64,000 nucleotides of DNA from Merdimmobilis hominis (GTDB lineage Bacteria > Bacillota > Clostridia > Oscillospirales > Ruminococcaceae), in NCBI RefSeq assembly GCF_021109255.1, contig NZ_JAJODG010000001.1, one strand, 5' to 3'. A program made the translations under genes and the position numbers. Positions 23,806 through 31,349 of this stretch are shown piece by piece (within the stretch, counting starts at the first letter, position 1; each line of letters starts with the position of its first letter). Under the pieces are notes generated by a model. The model worked only from the letters and a program-made list of their open reading frames with translations. It did no database searches and was not told where the DNA came from.

Positions 23806-24167
23806 AAGATTTAAACATCCTGAACCAATACCGACTGACGGCGGAGGAAAAGGGGTTTTATGGCGCAGAGGGAGACAGCAGAAACGGGATTTTCAAGGTG
23901 TTTGTGGATGGCCGCTCATTCTTTTGCATCGCATCAAATGGTGGGGGCTGGGAGCATGTCAGCGTATCCCCATGCAGCCAAAAGCGGAAGACCTGCCCAA
24001 CGTGGGAAGAAATGTGCGCCATTAAAGACATGTTTTTTGAGAATGACGAGGCGGTTGTGCAGTACCATCCCCCAAAAAGCGACTACGTCAATAACCATCC
24101 ATACTGCCTCCACCTGTGGAAACCTACTAACCAAGAGATTCCCAGGCCGCCGAAGCTGTTTGTTTAA
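23802..24167 (+). CDS. Phage protein with DUF7694-like domain
   Basis: The 121-residue protein (FKVFVDGRSFFCIASNGGGW, EHVSVSPCSQKRKTCPTWEE, YHPPKSDYVNNHPYCLHLWK) resembles a small alpha/beta domain common in gut phages. GTG start, overlapping the previous gene. Function unknown. Confidence 0.65.
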   Translation: MKDLNILNQYRLTAEEKGFYGAEGDSRNGIFKVFVDGRSFFCIASNGGGWEHVSVSPCSQKRKTCPTWEEMCAIKDMFFENDEAVVQYHPPKSDYVNNHPYCLHLWKPTNQEIPRPPKLFV

Positions 24168-24205
24168 AAAATCTAAATGCAAATTTCGGAAGTGGGAATG
24201 AACAA

Positions 24206-25011
24206 ATGAGTGAGAGTGTATTGACGCATCTATCGCTGTTCAGCGGGATTGGGGGATTGGATTTGGCGGCGGAGTGGGCGGGGTTTCGCACCGTCGGCCA
24301 ATGCGAGTGGGCGGACTACCCCACAAGGGTGCTGGAAAAACACTGGCCGGATGTGCCCCGGTGGCGGGACATCCGCAGCCTGAATAAGGAGAGTTTTTAT
24401 GAGCGGACAGGATTGGGAACAGTTGACCTTATTTCCGGCGGATTCCCCTGCCAACCACATAGCCTTGCAGGAAAGCGCTTGGGAGCAAAAGATGAAAGGA
24501 ATCTGTGGCCGGAGTTTATACGGATTGTCCGAGAGCTTAGTCCAAGAGCCGTTATTGGTGAGAATGTGCCTGGAATCCTTTCTACCATACATGACGACGT
24601 ATGCACCGACTTGGAAAGTGCGGGATACAAAAGCTGACGTTCTGTCTTCCGGCTTACGCTGTCGGAGCGCACATTGAGAGATACCGGGTGGCAATTGTGG
24701 CCGTCTCCAAGAGCAAGTCAGGATTTCAAGCCTATCCGCAAACCATCCCCGCAGGAGAAATGCGGGAAACATGGGAAAGCTTTATGTGCAGGAATTGGGA
24801 TTGCAAAACAGGAACTTATTGGACAGTACATAAACCCCCGGTTTTCGGAATGGCTGATGGGATTCCCGGAGGGATGGACGGACGTCTAAAATACAAGGAA
24901 CAAATGACAGCTTTAGGCAATGCGGTGGTGCCCCAGCAATTTTACCCCATCTTCCAGGCGATCGCAGAAATGGAGCAAGGAAAGGGAGAGTATCAAAATG
25001 GCAAGCTGTAA
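24206..25011 (+). pseudogene. C5 cytosine DNA methyltransferase, frameshifted
   Basis: Residues up to 24634 carry motif I (LSLFSGIGGLDLAAE), motif IV (GGFPCQPHS) and ENV, then hit TGA at 24635-24637. The next frame continues with TFCLPAYAVGAHIERYRVAI (motif VIII) and ends ALGNAVVPQQFYPIFQAI (motif X). One extra base between 24636 and 24637 would give an intact 268-residue enzyme. The same base also repairs an overlapping gene (24399-24889). Phage methyltransferases of this type protect phage DNA from host restriction. This is either a real disabling deletion or a sequencing error. Confidence 0.85.
24399..24889 (+). pseudogene. Alternative-frame gene overlapping the methyltransferase, same frameshift
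   Basis: ATG 24399 opens a different frame: MSGQDWEQLTLFPADSPAN, GICGRSLYGLSESLVQEPL, TTYAPTWKVRDTKA. After one added base at 24636/24637 it continues RSVFRLTLSERTLRDTGWQL, WPSP, and ends NPRFSEWLMGFPEGWTDV at 24889, giving 163 residues. Gut phages encode proteins with this MSGQ..LTLFP start and EWLMGFPxGWT end near Dcm genes. That one indel breaks both frames at the same place argues both were coding. Function unknown. Confidence 0.55.
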
Positions 25012-25254
25012 GTTTTGCGGGAAGCAAGAGCCGGTGCTGTACTGCGTGTGCGCCGGGTGCATGGGCAAGCTGGGGCACCAGTGGATCAGCGTCAAGGAGA
25101 GGCTGCCAGAGCCTAATGAGCGCGTTTTAGTATATCGCCCCGATATGAAAAGGCGGACACTGGGCCTATATCTGTACAATGGGGTTGGACTTGTCAACGA
25201 AAGAAACCTGATGTTTCCCACTGGATGCCGCTGCCAAGCCCGCCGGAGGATTAG
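24998..25254 (+). pseudogene. DUF551-like protein, frameshifted near the C-terminus
   Basis: The frame starts MASCKFCGKQEPVLYCVCAG and continues HQWISVKERLPEPNERVLVY, the DUF551 signature. The usual ending HWMPLPSPPED is encoded one frame off (25219-25254); one extra C in TTTCCCAC (25214-25221) restores it. As read, the protein instead runs to 25282 with an unrelated basic tail. DUF551 proteins are common, uncharacterised phage accessory proteins. Confidence 0.75.
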
Positions 25255-25258
25255 CAAG

Positions 25259-25288
25259 TTAGAGATAATTAGAGTTAGTTAGAGTTAG
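25259..25288. repeat. Tandem 10-bp repeats
   Basis: TTAGAGTTAG occurs at 25269-25278 and 25279-25288, preceded by a degenerate copy TTAGAGATAA. The 10-bp period equals one helical turn. The repeats sit immediately upstream of the long inverted repeat. Confidence 0.6.
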
Positions 25289-25293
25289 TAAGT

Positions 25294-25426
25294 TCCGGCC
25301 CTCTGCCGGGTGGTTTTTGATTTGTCCCACCCGAAAACATTCTCCTGTTCGTCCGGGAACCAAAGTCAAGTGGAGGTGGTACCAGCACCAATGAAGCGAG
25401 ATTTTGGCACCCGGCAGAGGGCCGGA
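25294..25426 (+). ncRNA. Candidate structured RNA closed by a perfect 19-bp inverted repeat
   Basis: The arms 25294-25312 (TCCGGCCCTCTGCCGGGTG) and 25408-25426 are perfect complements. The 95-nt interior can form further helices (CCACC/GGTGG, GTTC/GAAC, GGTG-GTACCAG-CACC). The right arm ends next to the ribosome site of the gene at 25441, so it could be a leader element or a separate RNA. No known family was recognised. Confidence 0.45.
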
Positions 25427-25440
25427 GGAAGGAGAAGCCG

Positions 25441-25758
25441 ATGAATAACGACCTGATAAGCCGGAAGGCACTATTGGAATACGTCAAAGACTTGCCTACA
25501 TGGTGGGATGATGGAGTTGGTGGGCCTGGTATGCCGATGAAGTACCCTAATGGTATGTTCGACTGTGATGACATTGTATCAAGCATTGAAAATGCTCCCG
25601 CCGTGGACGCGGTGGAAGTGGTGAGGTGCAAAGATTGTATTTATGCCCAAGAAAGATATGGGCACCTCAAATGCGAACTTGGCATATCCATCAGCAACAC
25701 ATGGAATAACCCAAACATGTTTTGCAGTTATGGAGAACGGAGGGAAAACAATGGATGA
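25441..25758 (+). CDS. Phage accessory protein, 105 residues
   Basis: MNNDLISRKALLEYVKDLPT and ENAPAVDAVEVVRCKDCIYA match a family very common in gut phages, with an N-terminal helical start and a Cys pair (CKDC ... CELG ... CSY) likely binding zinc. The ribosome site is GGAGGAAGGAG. Function unknown. Confidence 0.75.
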   Translation: MNNDLISRKALLEYVKDLPTWWDDGVGGPGMPMKYPNGMFDCDDIVSSIENAPAVDAVEVVRCKDCIYAQERYGHLKCELGISISNTWNNPNMFCSYGERRENNG

Positions 25759-25918
25759 ATTAAAACCGTGCCCGTTTTGTGGTAGCGAAAGAGTAGAAAC
25801 CCGGTATCTGTACTTTAGACCTTATATCATTTGCGAAAAATGCCATGCACAAATTCCCTGCTATAACACTTACCCAAAGGCAAAAGAAGCATGGAACAGG
25901 AGGGCTGACAATGGCTAA
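25751..25918 (+). CDS. Lar-like restriction alleviation protein
   Basis: The 55-residue protein LKPCPFCGSERVETRYLY ... CEKCHAQIPC ... AKEAWNRRADNG is a zinc-ribbon of the Lar family. Lar of the Rac prophage modulates type I restriction-modification; small phage relatives are assumed to help evade restriction, which is unproven here. It overlaps neighbours on both sides. Confidence 0.8.
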   Translation: MDELKPCPFCGSERVETRYLYFRPYIICEKCHAQIPCYNTYPKAKEAWNRRADNG

Positions 25919-26225
25919 GGAGTACATAGAGCGGGAAGCGGCTGTGGTTATGGCAGACTATGCGGAGGATGAACATCCCTATGATAAAGACCCCAAAAGG
26001 CCAGAGACCTTTTCTGCTTACCATGAGGGATGGAGTGATGCCTGTGATTATATCAGGAGCAGATTAGAAAGCTTACCCGCCGCCGACGTTGCCCCGGTGA
26101 GGCATGGGAAATGGGTGTATGACACACAAAAAAAGAAGGCCATATGCTACTGTTGCGGTTCGGGGTACAAAATTGGTTATAACTACTGCCCCAACTGCGG
26201 ACGCCGTATGGATTTGGAGGGATGA
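25911..26225 (+). CDS. Zinc-ribbon phage accessory protein, 104 residues
   Basis: MAKEYIEREAAVVMADYAED, LESLPAADVAPVRHGKWVYD and CYCCGSGYKIGYNYCPNCGRRM show the common gut-phage layout of a helical start, the PAADVAPVRHGKW linker and a C4 zinc ribbon. It overlaps the Lar-like gene by 8 nt. Function unknown. Confidence 0.8.
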   Translation: MAKEYIEREAAVVMADYAEDEHPYDKDPKRPETFSAYHEGWSDACDYIRSRLESLPAADVAPVRHGKWVYDTQKKKAICYCCGSGYKIGYNYCPNCGRRMDLEG

Positions 26226-26228
26226 ATC

Positions 26229-26360
26229 ATGCAATCCCCTTGCAATACATGCCCGGAAAATACCCGCTGCTTCCGGGCGGACTGCCTGCTGTGGCGGAAG
26301 TGGTTTTGGCAGGTGTGGGCCTCTATCCGGAGGCAGGCGGGGAAGGAGGAATGTCGGTGA
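26229..26360 (+). CDS. Tiny cysteine-rich phage protein, 43 residues
   Basis: MQSPCNTCPENTRCFRADCL, LWRKWFWQVWASIRRQ: an N-terminal four-Cys unit followed by a tryptophan-rich basic helix, a layout common among small gut-phage proteins. The start lies 3 nt after the previous stop and the gene overlaps the next one. Another frame here is open from 26222 but lacks these features. Confidence 0.65.
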   Translation: MQSPCNTCPENTRCFRADCLLWRKWFWQVWASIRRQAGKEECR

Positions 26361-26557
26361 TTTTTGACGACATTGCCGATGTCATGTCCCATCATTCAAT
26401 TCGAGAGATCAAGCGCAAGACAGGACTTCGAAAGAGCAGAATCTATTCCCTGCGCTGCGGGTGTACCTTTCATCTGGACTATAATTTGGTTGTCGCGCTG
26501 AAGCGGTTGGGATATGAGATAAAATTAGAAAAAACGTCCGGAATTCCGGACACCTGA
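26351..26557 (+). CDS. Small helix-turn-helix phage protein, 68 residues
   Basis: ATG 26351 follows GGAAGGAGGA. MSVIFDDIADVMSHHSIREI, KRKTGLRKSRIYSLRCGC and FHLDYNLVVALKRLGYEIKL look like a small DNA-binding protein, possibly a late-gene or transcription regulator at the end of the early operon. A terminator follows 12 bp later. Confidence 0.65.
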   Translation: MSVIFDDIADVMSHHSIREIKRKTGLRKSRIYSLRCGCTFHLDYNLVVALKRLGYEIKLEKTSGIPDT

Positions 26558-26568
26558 TCTGTTACCAT

Positions 26569-26604
26569 GAGGGTGGGGAAGTAGGTTCCCTGCCCTCCTT
26601 TTTT
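26569..26604 (+). terminator. Terminator of the early/accessory operon
   Basis: GAGGGTGGGGAA pairs with TTCCCTGCCCTC (two wobbles), loop GTAGG, followed by CTTTTTTG. Confidence 0.85.
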
Positions 26605-26668
26605 GTCATACCCCTTGGGCGGAGGGGACCCAATCCGCCCTGGCAGCCGGGAAAAGACCGGCATCCAT

Positions 26669-26742
26669 GCCCATGTGGTCCAGCGGCAGGACACTGGCTT
26701 CCCACGCCGGAAGGGCGGGTTCGACCCCCGTCATGGGCTCCA
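26669..26742 (+). tRNA. tRNA-Gly (anticodon CCC)
   Basis: The acceptor stem GCCCATG/CATGGGC, D stem GTCC/GGAC, anticodon stem CTGGC/GCCGG with loop TTCCCAC (anticodon CCC), T arm with TTCGACC, discriminator T and an encoded CCA form a full cloverleaf. It is phage-borne, between the accessory and packaging modules, and may help decode GGG-rich late genes. Confidence 0.9.
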
Positions 26743-26805
26743 ATGGGGTTTCCCATCCCGGAGTATACCGGGCATCAAAACAACTTGCGGCGATGAGCCG
26801 CATAT
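26743..26805. other. Two small hairpins between tRNA-Gly and the tRNA-like element
   Basis: CCCGG-AGTATA-CCGGG (26757-26772) and TGCGGC-GATGA-GCCGCA (26785-26801) stand side by side. They may be processing structures or remains of another tRNA. Confidence 0.35.
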
Positions 26806-26867
26806 GGAGAGATCGTCTAATTGGTAAGACCGTTGAAACGATGCAGGTTCGGTCCCTGCTCTTTCCA
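26806..26867 (+). tRNA. tRNA-like element with a shrunken anticodon arm
   Basis: The acceptor stem GGAGAGA/TCTTTCC, D arm GTCT-AATTGGTA-AGAC and T arm GCAGG-TTCGGTC-CCTGC are intact and resemble tRNA-Gln. Only 12 nt separate the D and T arms where about 22 are needed; they can form CGT-TGAA-ACG. There is no 7-nt anticodon loop and no encoded CCA. Probably a deleted tRNA gene; a tRNA mimic is possible. Confidence 0.6.
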
Positions 26868-26886
26868 TCAATGAGGAGGCGATAAT

Positions 26887-27081
26887 TTGAGGGACAACGA
26901 CTTAACCTCCAAGAAGCAAAGGCGGATCTTTTTTCTATGTGACAAGAGGGCTTGCGAGCACTGTGGAAGAAGCCCATGCGCGTTCACGGAAGATATCCGG
27001 CATGCGGCAAATTTCCGGCTAAACAGCTTGGGATACTTTGAGGAGGTGCCGCCAGATGAAAGAGCAAAACCCATTTTATAA
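26887..27081 (+). CDS. Small Cys-rich phage protein, 64 residues
   Basis: TTG 26887 follows GAGGAGGCG. CDKRACEHCGRSPCAFTEDI and RHAANFRLNSLGYFEEVPPD suggest a small metal-binding protein. It directly precedes the HNH gene and overlaps it by 26 nt, a common arrangement upstream of terminase. Function unknown. Confidence 0.6.
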   Translation: MRDNDLTSKKQRRIFFLCDKRACEHCGRSPCAFTEDIRHAANFRLNSLGYFEEVPPDERAKPIL

Positions 27082-27316
27082 GACCAGAGCATGGAAGCGG
27101 AAACGGGCGGCCATCCTCCGGAGAGATGGGTACCAATGCCAAGAGTGCCGAAGGTATGGGAGGACTACCCAGGCAGTAACAGTCCATCATATCAAGGAGT
27201 TGGAGGAGTACCCAGAACTGGCCTTGGCAGATGACAACTTGGTGAGCTTGTGCGCCCAGTGTCACAATAAAGCCCACCCCGAAAAAGCTGGAAGCAGAAG
27301 GAGGTATGGGTCATGA
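27056..27316 (+). CDS. HNH endonuclease, packaging-associated
   Basis: The 86-residue protein YKTRAWKRKRAAILRRDGYQ, CQECRRYGRT, VTVHHIKELEEYPELALADD, NLVSLCAQCHNKAH has the two Cys pairs and the His-Asn-His core of phage HNH proteins that aid DNA cleavage at cos sites with the terminase. Placement just before terS supports cos-type packaging. I chose ATG 27056 behind GAGGAGGTG. Confidence 0.9.
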   Translation: MKEQNPFYKTRAWKRKRAAILRRDGYQCQECRRYGRTTQAVTVHHIKELEEYPELALADDNLVSLCAQCHNKAHPEKAGSRRRYGS

Positions 27317-27405
27317 AACCAATGAGCATGAAATTAGACGTGGAAGTAGACCGGGAAAGTCTGGGGAGTGATCCCCCCCACCCCCTACGGCTATGTTTGG
27401 CATAG
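27313..27405 (+). CDS. Possible 30-residue ORF before the small terminase
   Basis: ATG 27313 overlaps the HNH stop as ATGA and reads MKPMSMKLDVEVDRESLGSD to a TAG at 27403. It has no independent ribosome site and may be translationally coupled or non-functional. The following 70 bp holds no clear gene. Confidence 0.25.
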   Translation: MKPMSMKLDVEVDRESLGSDPPHPLRLCLA

Positions 27406-27478
27406 TGGGGACCGGAGGGGGGAACTATTTCCAACTGCGGCATCATCTAAAAAATTTTTTTGAGAGGAGGGCGAGGAG

Positions 27479-27847
27479 ATGCAAGTCAAAGGCAGGGAGA
27501 GCCAAGTGGAAGTTATTGTGGAGGACACCGTGGAGAAAATGGTCTCCCTGGGGGTATATCGCCCGGAATATGACTCCACCATCCAAGTATATGCCGAATT
27601 ACGGGAACAGTATGGAGTGTTGACGGAACGGTTTGAGCAATCCAAATATAAAATACAAACCAAGTCGGCCCAGGGTGGGATGAAGAAAGCCCCCATCGTT
27701 GCAACCTTGGAAGCCCTCCGCAAAGACATTTTGTCCTACTCCGACCGACTGTGCCTAAACCCTAAGGCATTCGATTCTATGAGTGTAAAAGGCCCTCCCC
27801 CAGCATCCAAGCTTGAAATTGCCCTACAGGAAATTGAAAATGGCTAA
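27479..27847 (+). CDS. terS: Terminase small subunit, P27 family-like
   Basis: The 122-residue protein (VYAELREQYGVLTERFEQSK, KAPIVATLEALRKDILSYSD, RLCLNPKAFDSM) matches the P27-type small terminase, which recognises phage DNA for packaging. GAGGAGGGCGAGG precedes the ATG, and it overlaps terL by 8 nt. Confidence 0.85.
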   Translation: MQVKGRESQVEVIVEDTVEKMVSLGVYRPEYDSTIQVYAELREQYGVLTERFEQSKYKIQTKSAQGGMKKAPIVATLEALRKDILSYSDRLCLNPKAFDSMSVKGPPPASKLEIALQEIENG

Positions 27848-29582
27848 GGTATCTTCAAACCTGGAACAAGTCAAGGGGTACGCGGCATCAATCATAGCGG
27901 GGGAAAAGATTGCTGGCCGGGAGCTATTGCTGGCTTGTATCCGCTTCAACAAAGACCTAAAAGATAACAGGTATGAATTTCGAGCCAAAGACCCGGAATT
28001 TGTCATAAAAATCATCGAGCAAACCTTTGTCCATCAACAAGGAGAGGCTCTTGATGGATCCCCGTTAAAGGGAAGGCCATTCCAGCTAGAAGTATGGCAG
28101 AAATTCATTGTTTTCAACCTGTTCGGCTTTTATTTATCTGGGACAAACGAGAGGCGTTACAAAGAAGCGTTTATCTACATCCCCCGAAAGAATGGAAAGA
28201 CTTCCTTTATGGCGGCTCTAGCCTGGGCGATGGCCCTTTTAGAACGGCGTTCAGGGTCGACTGTCTATATTGTAGGGGCTGCACTGCGACAAGCCCTCCA
28301 AAGTTTCAACATCATCCTGTTTAATCTACGGGAGATGGGTGAAATAGAGAATTTCCGGGTGTTGGACAACAACAGCGAACATAGCATCTCTTATAAATTC
28401 GTTAATGGCAGCGGAAAGGAGACCGGTTCTATCCGCATTGAGGCACTGGCCGCAAACCCAGATACCCAGGATTCCCTCAACTGCAACATCGCCATCGCAG
28501 ATGAGCTTCACGCCTACAAAAGCCCCAAACAATACAATATCATCAAGGAGGCCATGAAAGCCTACACCAACAAATTAATGATCGGGATTACAACCGCCGG
28601 GGACAACGTAAACAGCTTTTGTTACCGCCGTCTCCAGTATTGCCAGAAGGTCTTGCAAGGGACGGTACAGGATGAGAGCTTATTCTGCTTCATTGCCAAG
28701 GCAGACGAGGGCGAGAAGGGGGAAGTGGATTTTACTGACCCCATCCAGCATGAGAAAGCGAACCCCAATTATGGGGTGACCATCCGCCAGGCGGATATCA
28801 TGAACGATGCTCTACAGGCACAGAACGACCCCCAGCAGCGAAAGGACTTCCTATCCAAGTCGCTGAATGTATACACATCTTCCATGAGGTCTTACTTTAA
28901 TTTGGCCGAATTTAGAGCCTCTGACCAGAAGTATAGCTGGACGCTGGAAGAGCTGTCTAAATTTCCAATCGACTGGTATGGCGGGGCGGATTTGTCCAAG
29001 ATGCACGACCTGACCGCCGCTGCGCTCTATGGACGTTACAAAGGAGTGGACATCATCGTTACCCATGCTTGGTTCCCAGTGGTGGCCGCCCACGAAAAGG
29101 CGGACAAGGACAGCATCCCTTTGTTTGGGTGGCGAGACAATGGATGGCTGACCATGTGTAATTCTCCAACGGTCAACCAGGCAGATGTGATCAACTGGTT
29201 TGTGATGATGCGCAAGAAGGGCTTCCACATCCGACAAATTGGGCACGACCGCAAATTTTGCCGGGAGTATTTCGTGGGGATGCAAGCTGCTGGGTTCAAA
29301 GTCATCGACCAGCCCCAATATTTTTATAAAAAGTCGGAGGGTTTCCGTCACATCGAACAGCAGGCGAAGGACGGAACCCTATATTATCTACACAGTGAGG
29401 CGTTTGAATACTGTGTGGAAAATGTGTGCGCCGTAGAAAAGACCGACGATATGATTCAATACGAGAAAATCCAGGCAGAACAGAGGATCGATATTTTTGA
29501 CGCTGCGGTGTTTGCCTGTGTTCGACAGCTGGAAAGCCTGGAGCGTTCGTCAAAGGCGAAGAGATGGTTTGGAGATGAATAA
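27840..29582 (+). CDS. terL: Terminase large subunit
   Basis: The 580-residue protein has the packaging ATPase domain (FIYIPRKNGKTSFMAALAWA as Walker A, CNIAIADELHAYKSP as Walker B) and a C-terminal RNase H-like nuclease domain (WYGGADLSKMHDLTAAALYG, with the metal-binding Asp). Length is normal for the phage family. It overlaps terS, and the portal follows immediately. Confidence 0.95.
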   Translation: MAKVSSNLEQVKGYAASIIAGEKIAGRELLLACIRFNKDLKDNRYEFRAKDPEFVIKIIEQTFVHQQGEALDGSPLKGRPFQLEVWQKFIVFNLFGFYLSGTNERRYKEAFIYIPRKNGKTSFMAALAWAMALLERRSGSTVYIVGAALRQALQSFNIILFNLREMGEIENFRVLDNNSEHSISYKFVNGSGKETGSIRIEALAANPDTQDSLNCNIAIADELHAYKSPKQYNIIKEAMKAYTNKLMIGITTAGDNVNSFCYRRLQYCQKVLQGTVQDESLFCFIAKADEGEKGEVDFTDPIQHEKANPNYGVTIRQADIMNDALQAQNDPQQRKDFLSKSLNVYTSSMRSYFNLAEFRASDQKYSWTLEELSKFPIDWYGGADLSKMHDLTAAALYGRYKGVDIIVTHAWFPVVAAHEKADKDSIPLFGWRDNGWLTMCNSPTVNQADVINWFVMMRKKGFHIRQIGHDRKFCREYFVGMQAAGFKVIDQPQYFYKKSEGFRHIEQQAKDGTLYYLHSEAFEYCVENVCAVEKTDDMIQYEKIQAEQRIDIFDAAVFACVRQLESLERSSKAKRWFGDE

Positions 29583-30761
29583 ATGAGATTAATGGACAAA
29601 TGGAAACGGCGCAGCCGGTCGCCTTGTGTAGCCTGGATGTGCTCTGATGAGGCGTATGACAGTCTTTGTGTCTCCGGCTACAGCCGGTTGTCAGACAATC
29701 CTGAGGTGCAAATGGCGGTAAATTACATAGCAGAGCTGATTGGCTCTATGACCATCTACTTGATGCGCAACACGCCCAATGGGGATGTTCGGGTGAAGGA
29801 TGGTCTCGCCAAAAAGGTGGATATCAACCCTTGTCAGTACACCACCCGGAAAAACTGGATGACTAATATTGTCAAAAATATGCTGTTGACAGGGAATCAG
29901 TTTGTCCTCCCTATCACCCACGGAGGGTTAATTGAGGATTTGATACCTCTTCCCCCGGGGATGGCCCAGACGGTACAAGATGGATATGGATACCGGATTT
30001 TATATAAGGGTAAAGAATTTTCACCGGATGAAATGCTCCACTTCTCCATTAATCCAGATCCCCAATGCCCATGGCGGGGAATGGGGTACCAAGCGATCCT
30101 CAAGGATGTCACTGCCAACCTTCGGCAGGCAGCGGCAACTAAAAAGGGGTTTATGGGGAGCAAATGGAAGCCGTCAATTATCGTGAAAGTAGACGCCTTG
30201 ACCGAGGAATTTTCCAGTGAGGAGGGCCGGAAAAAGCTGCTGGAAGGGTATTTCAGCACCAGCGAGGCGGGGGAACCTTGGATGATCCCTGCGGAGCAGT
30301 TTGAGGTGGAGCAGATCAAGCCCCTTTCTCTCAATGACTTGGCCATCAACGAGTCGGTCACTTTGGATAAAAAGACGGTGGCAGCCATTTTCAAGGTTCC
30401 CGCATATGTAGTGGGGGCCGGGGATTACAGAGTGGAGGAACATCGGAACTTTATTAACACAGTGATCATGCCTATCTCTCAGTCCATCTGCCAGGAAATG
30501 ACCCACAAGTTGCTGTTATCCGGTGATTTGTACTTCTGGCAGTCGCCCCGGTCGCTGTATTCGTATGACAACAAGGAGCTTTCCGAGGTGGGCCAGCAAC
30601 TTTATGTGAGGGGAATCATGACTGGGAACGAGGTGCGCGGGTGGCTCAACATGCCACCGCTGGACGGCCTCGATGAGCGGGTAATTCTGGAAAACTACAT
30701 CCCCGCTGGGATGATTGGAGAACAAAAGAAATTGAATCAGGTAGCGGGAGGCGGTAAATAA
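29583..30761 (+). CDS. HK97-family portal protein
   Basis: The 392-residue protein has VQMAVNYIAELIGSMTIYLM, LPPGMAQTVQDGYGYRILYK, GMGYQAILKDVTANLRQAAA and ITLDKKT-like FKVPAYVVGAGDYRVEEHRN, the signature of HK97-type portals that form the DNA gateway of the head. The start is directly after the terL stop. Confidence 0.93.
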   Translation: MRLMDKWKRRSRSPCVAWMCSDEAYDSLCVSGYSRLSDNPEVQMAVNYIAELIGSMTIYLMRNTPNGDVRVKDGLAKKVDINPCQYTTRKNWMTNIVKNMLLTGNQFVLPITHGGLIEDLIPLPPGMAQTVQDGYGYRILYKGKEFSPDEMLHFSINPDPQCPWRGMGYQAILKDVTANLRQAAATKKGFMGSKWKPSIIVKVDALTEEFSSEEGRKKLLEGYFSTSEAGEPWMIPAEQFEVEQIKPLSLNDLAINESVTLDKKTVAAIFKVPAYVVGAGDYRVEEHRNFINTVIMPISQSICQEMTHKLLLSGDLYFWQSPRSLYSYDNKELSEVGQQLYVRGIMTGNEVRGWLNMPPLDGLDERVILENYIPAGMIGEQKKLNQVAGGGK

Positions 30762-31349
30762 TTGCAGAGGCAAATGAGGCAGACCCGTGCAGCAGCAGGG
30801 ACATTCCGGACTCGGGAGGCAGAAGGCCAGCTGTACGTTGAGGGGTATTTTGCAGTGTTTGGTGCCCTTTATGAGATGTGGCCGGGGGCTACAGAAACCA
30901 TTTTGCCAGGGGCTTTCCGAGAGGCATTGAATGATGACATTCGGGCACTTGTAGACCACGACACACGGCTTGTACTGGGTAGGACTAAGGCAGGCACTTT
31001 GGAACTCAAGGAGGATGAGAAGGGATTATTTGGTCGCATTCGCATCAACCAGCAGGACGCTGATGCCATGAATTTGTATCACAGAGTTCAACGTGAAGAT
31101 GTGGATCAATGCTCCTTTGGCTTTGACATTTTGGATGAGGAGATGGTGGAAGGCCCTGGCGCAGGGGTTGTACAGTGGAGGATCAAAAAAGTGAAGTTGT
31201 ACGAGGTCTCAGTAGTCACCTTCCCGGCTTACGAACAGACCAGCGTCCAGGCGAGGAAAAAAGACTATCAGCAAGCGAGGGAGCGGAAACTGGAACAATG
31301 GCGCATAGGCATGAAAACAAAGCTGAAAGGGGAAACAGAATGGCACTAA
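30762..31349 (+). CDS. HK97-family prohead protease
   Basis: The 195-residue serine protease has VEGYFAVFGALYEMWPGATE, LVDHDTRLVLGRTKAGTLEL (catalytic His), and QCSFGFDI (Ser) with VKLYEVSVVTFPAYEQT. It matures the capsid by cleaving the delta domain of the downstream capsid protein. TTG start, ten bases of overlap with the capsid gene. Confidence 0.92.
   Translation: MQRQMRQTRAAAGTFRTREAEGQLYVEGYFAVFGALYEMWPGATETILPGAFREALNDDIRALVDHDTRLVLGRTKAGTLELKEDEKGLFGRIRINQQDADAMNLYHRVQREDVDQCSFGFDILDEEMVEGPGAGVVQWRIKKVKLYEVSVVTFPAYEQTSVQARKKDYQQARERKLEQWRIGMKTKLKGETEWH

Noticed and set aside
24626..24640. Programmed frameshift in the methyltransferase
   Set aside because: TAC AAA AGC TGA does not offer a good -1 heptamer, and a slip would not explain why the overlapping second frame breaks at the same place. 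A single missing base explains both.
26806..26867. Functional tRNA-Gln
   Set aside because: The D and T arms fit but there is no room for an anticodon stem-loop and no anticodon can be read.
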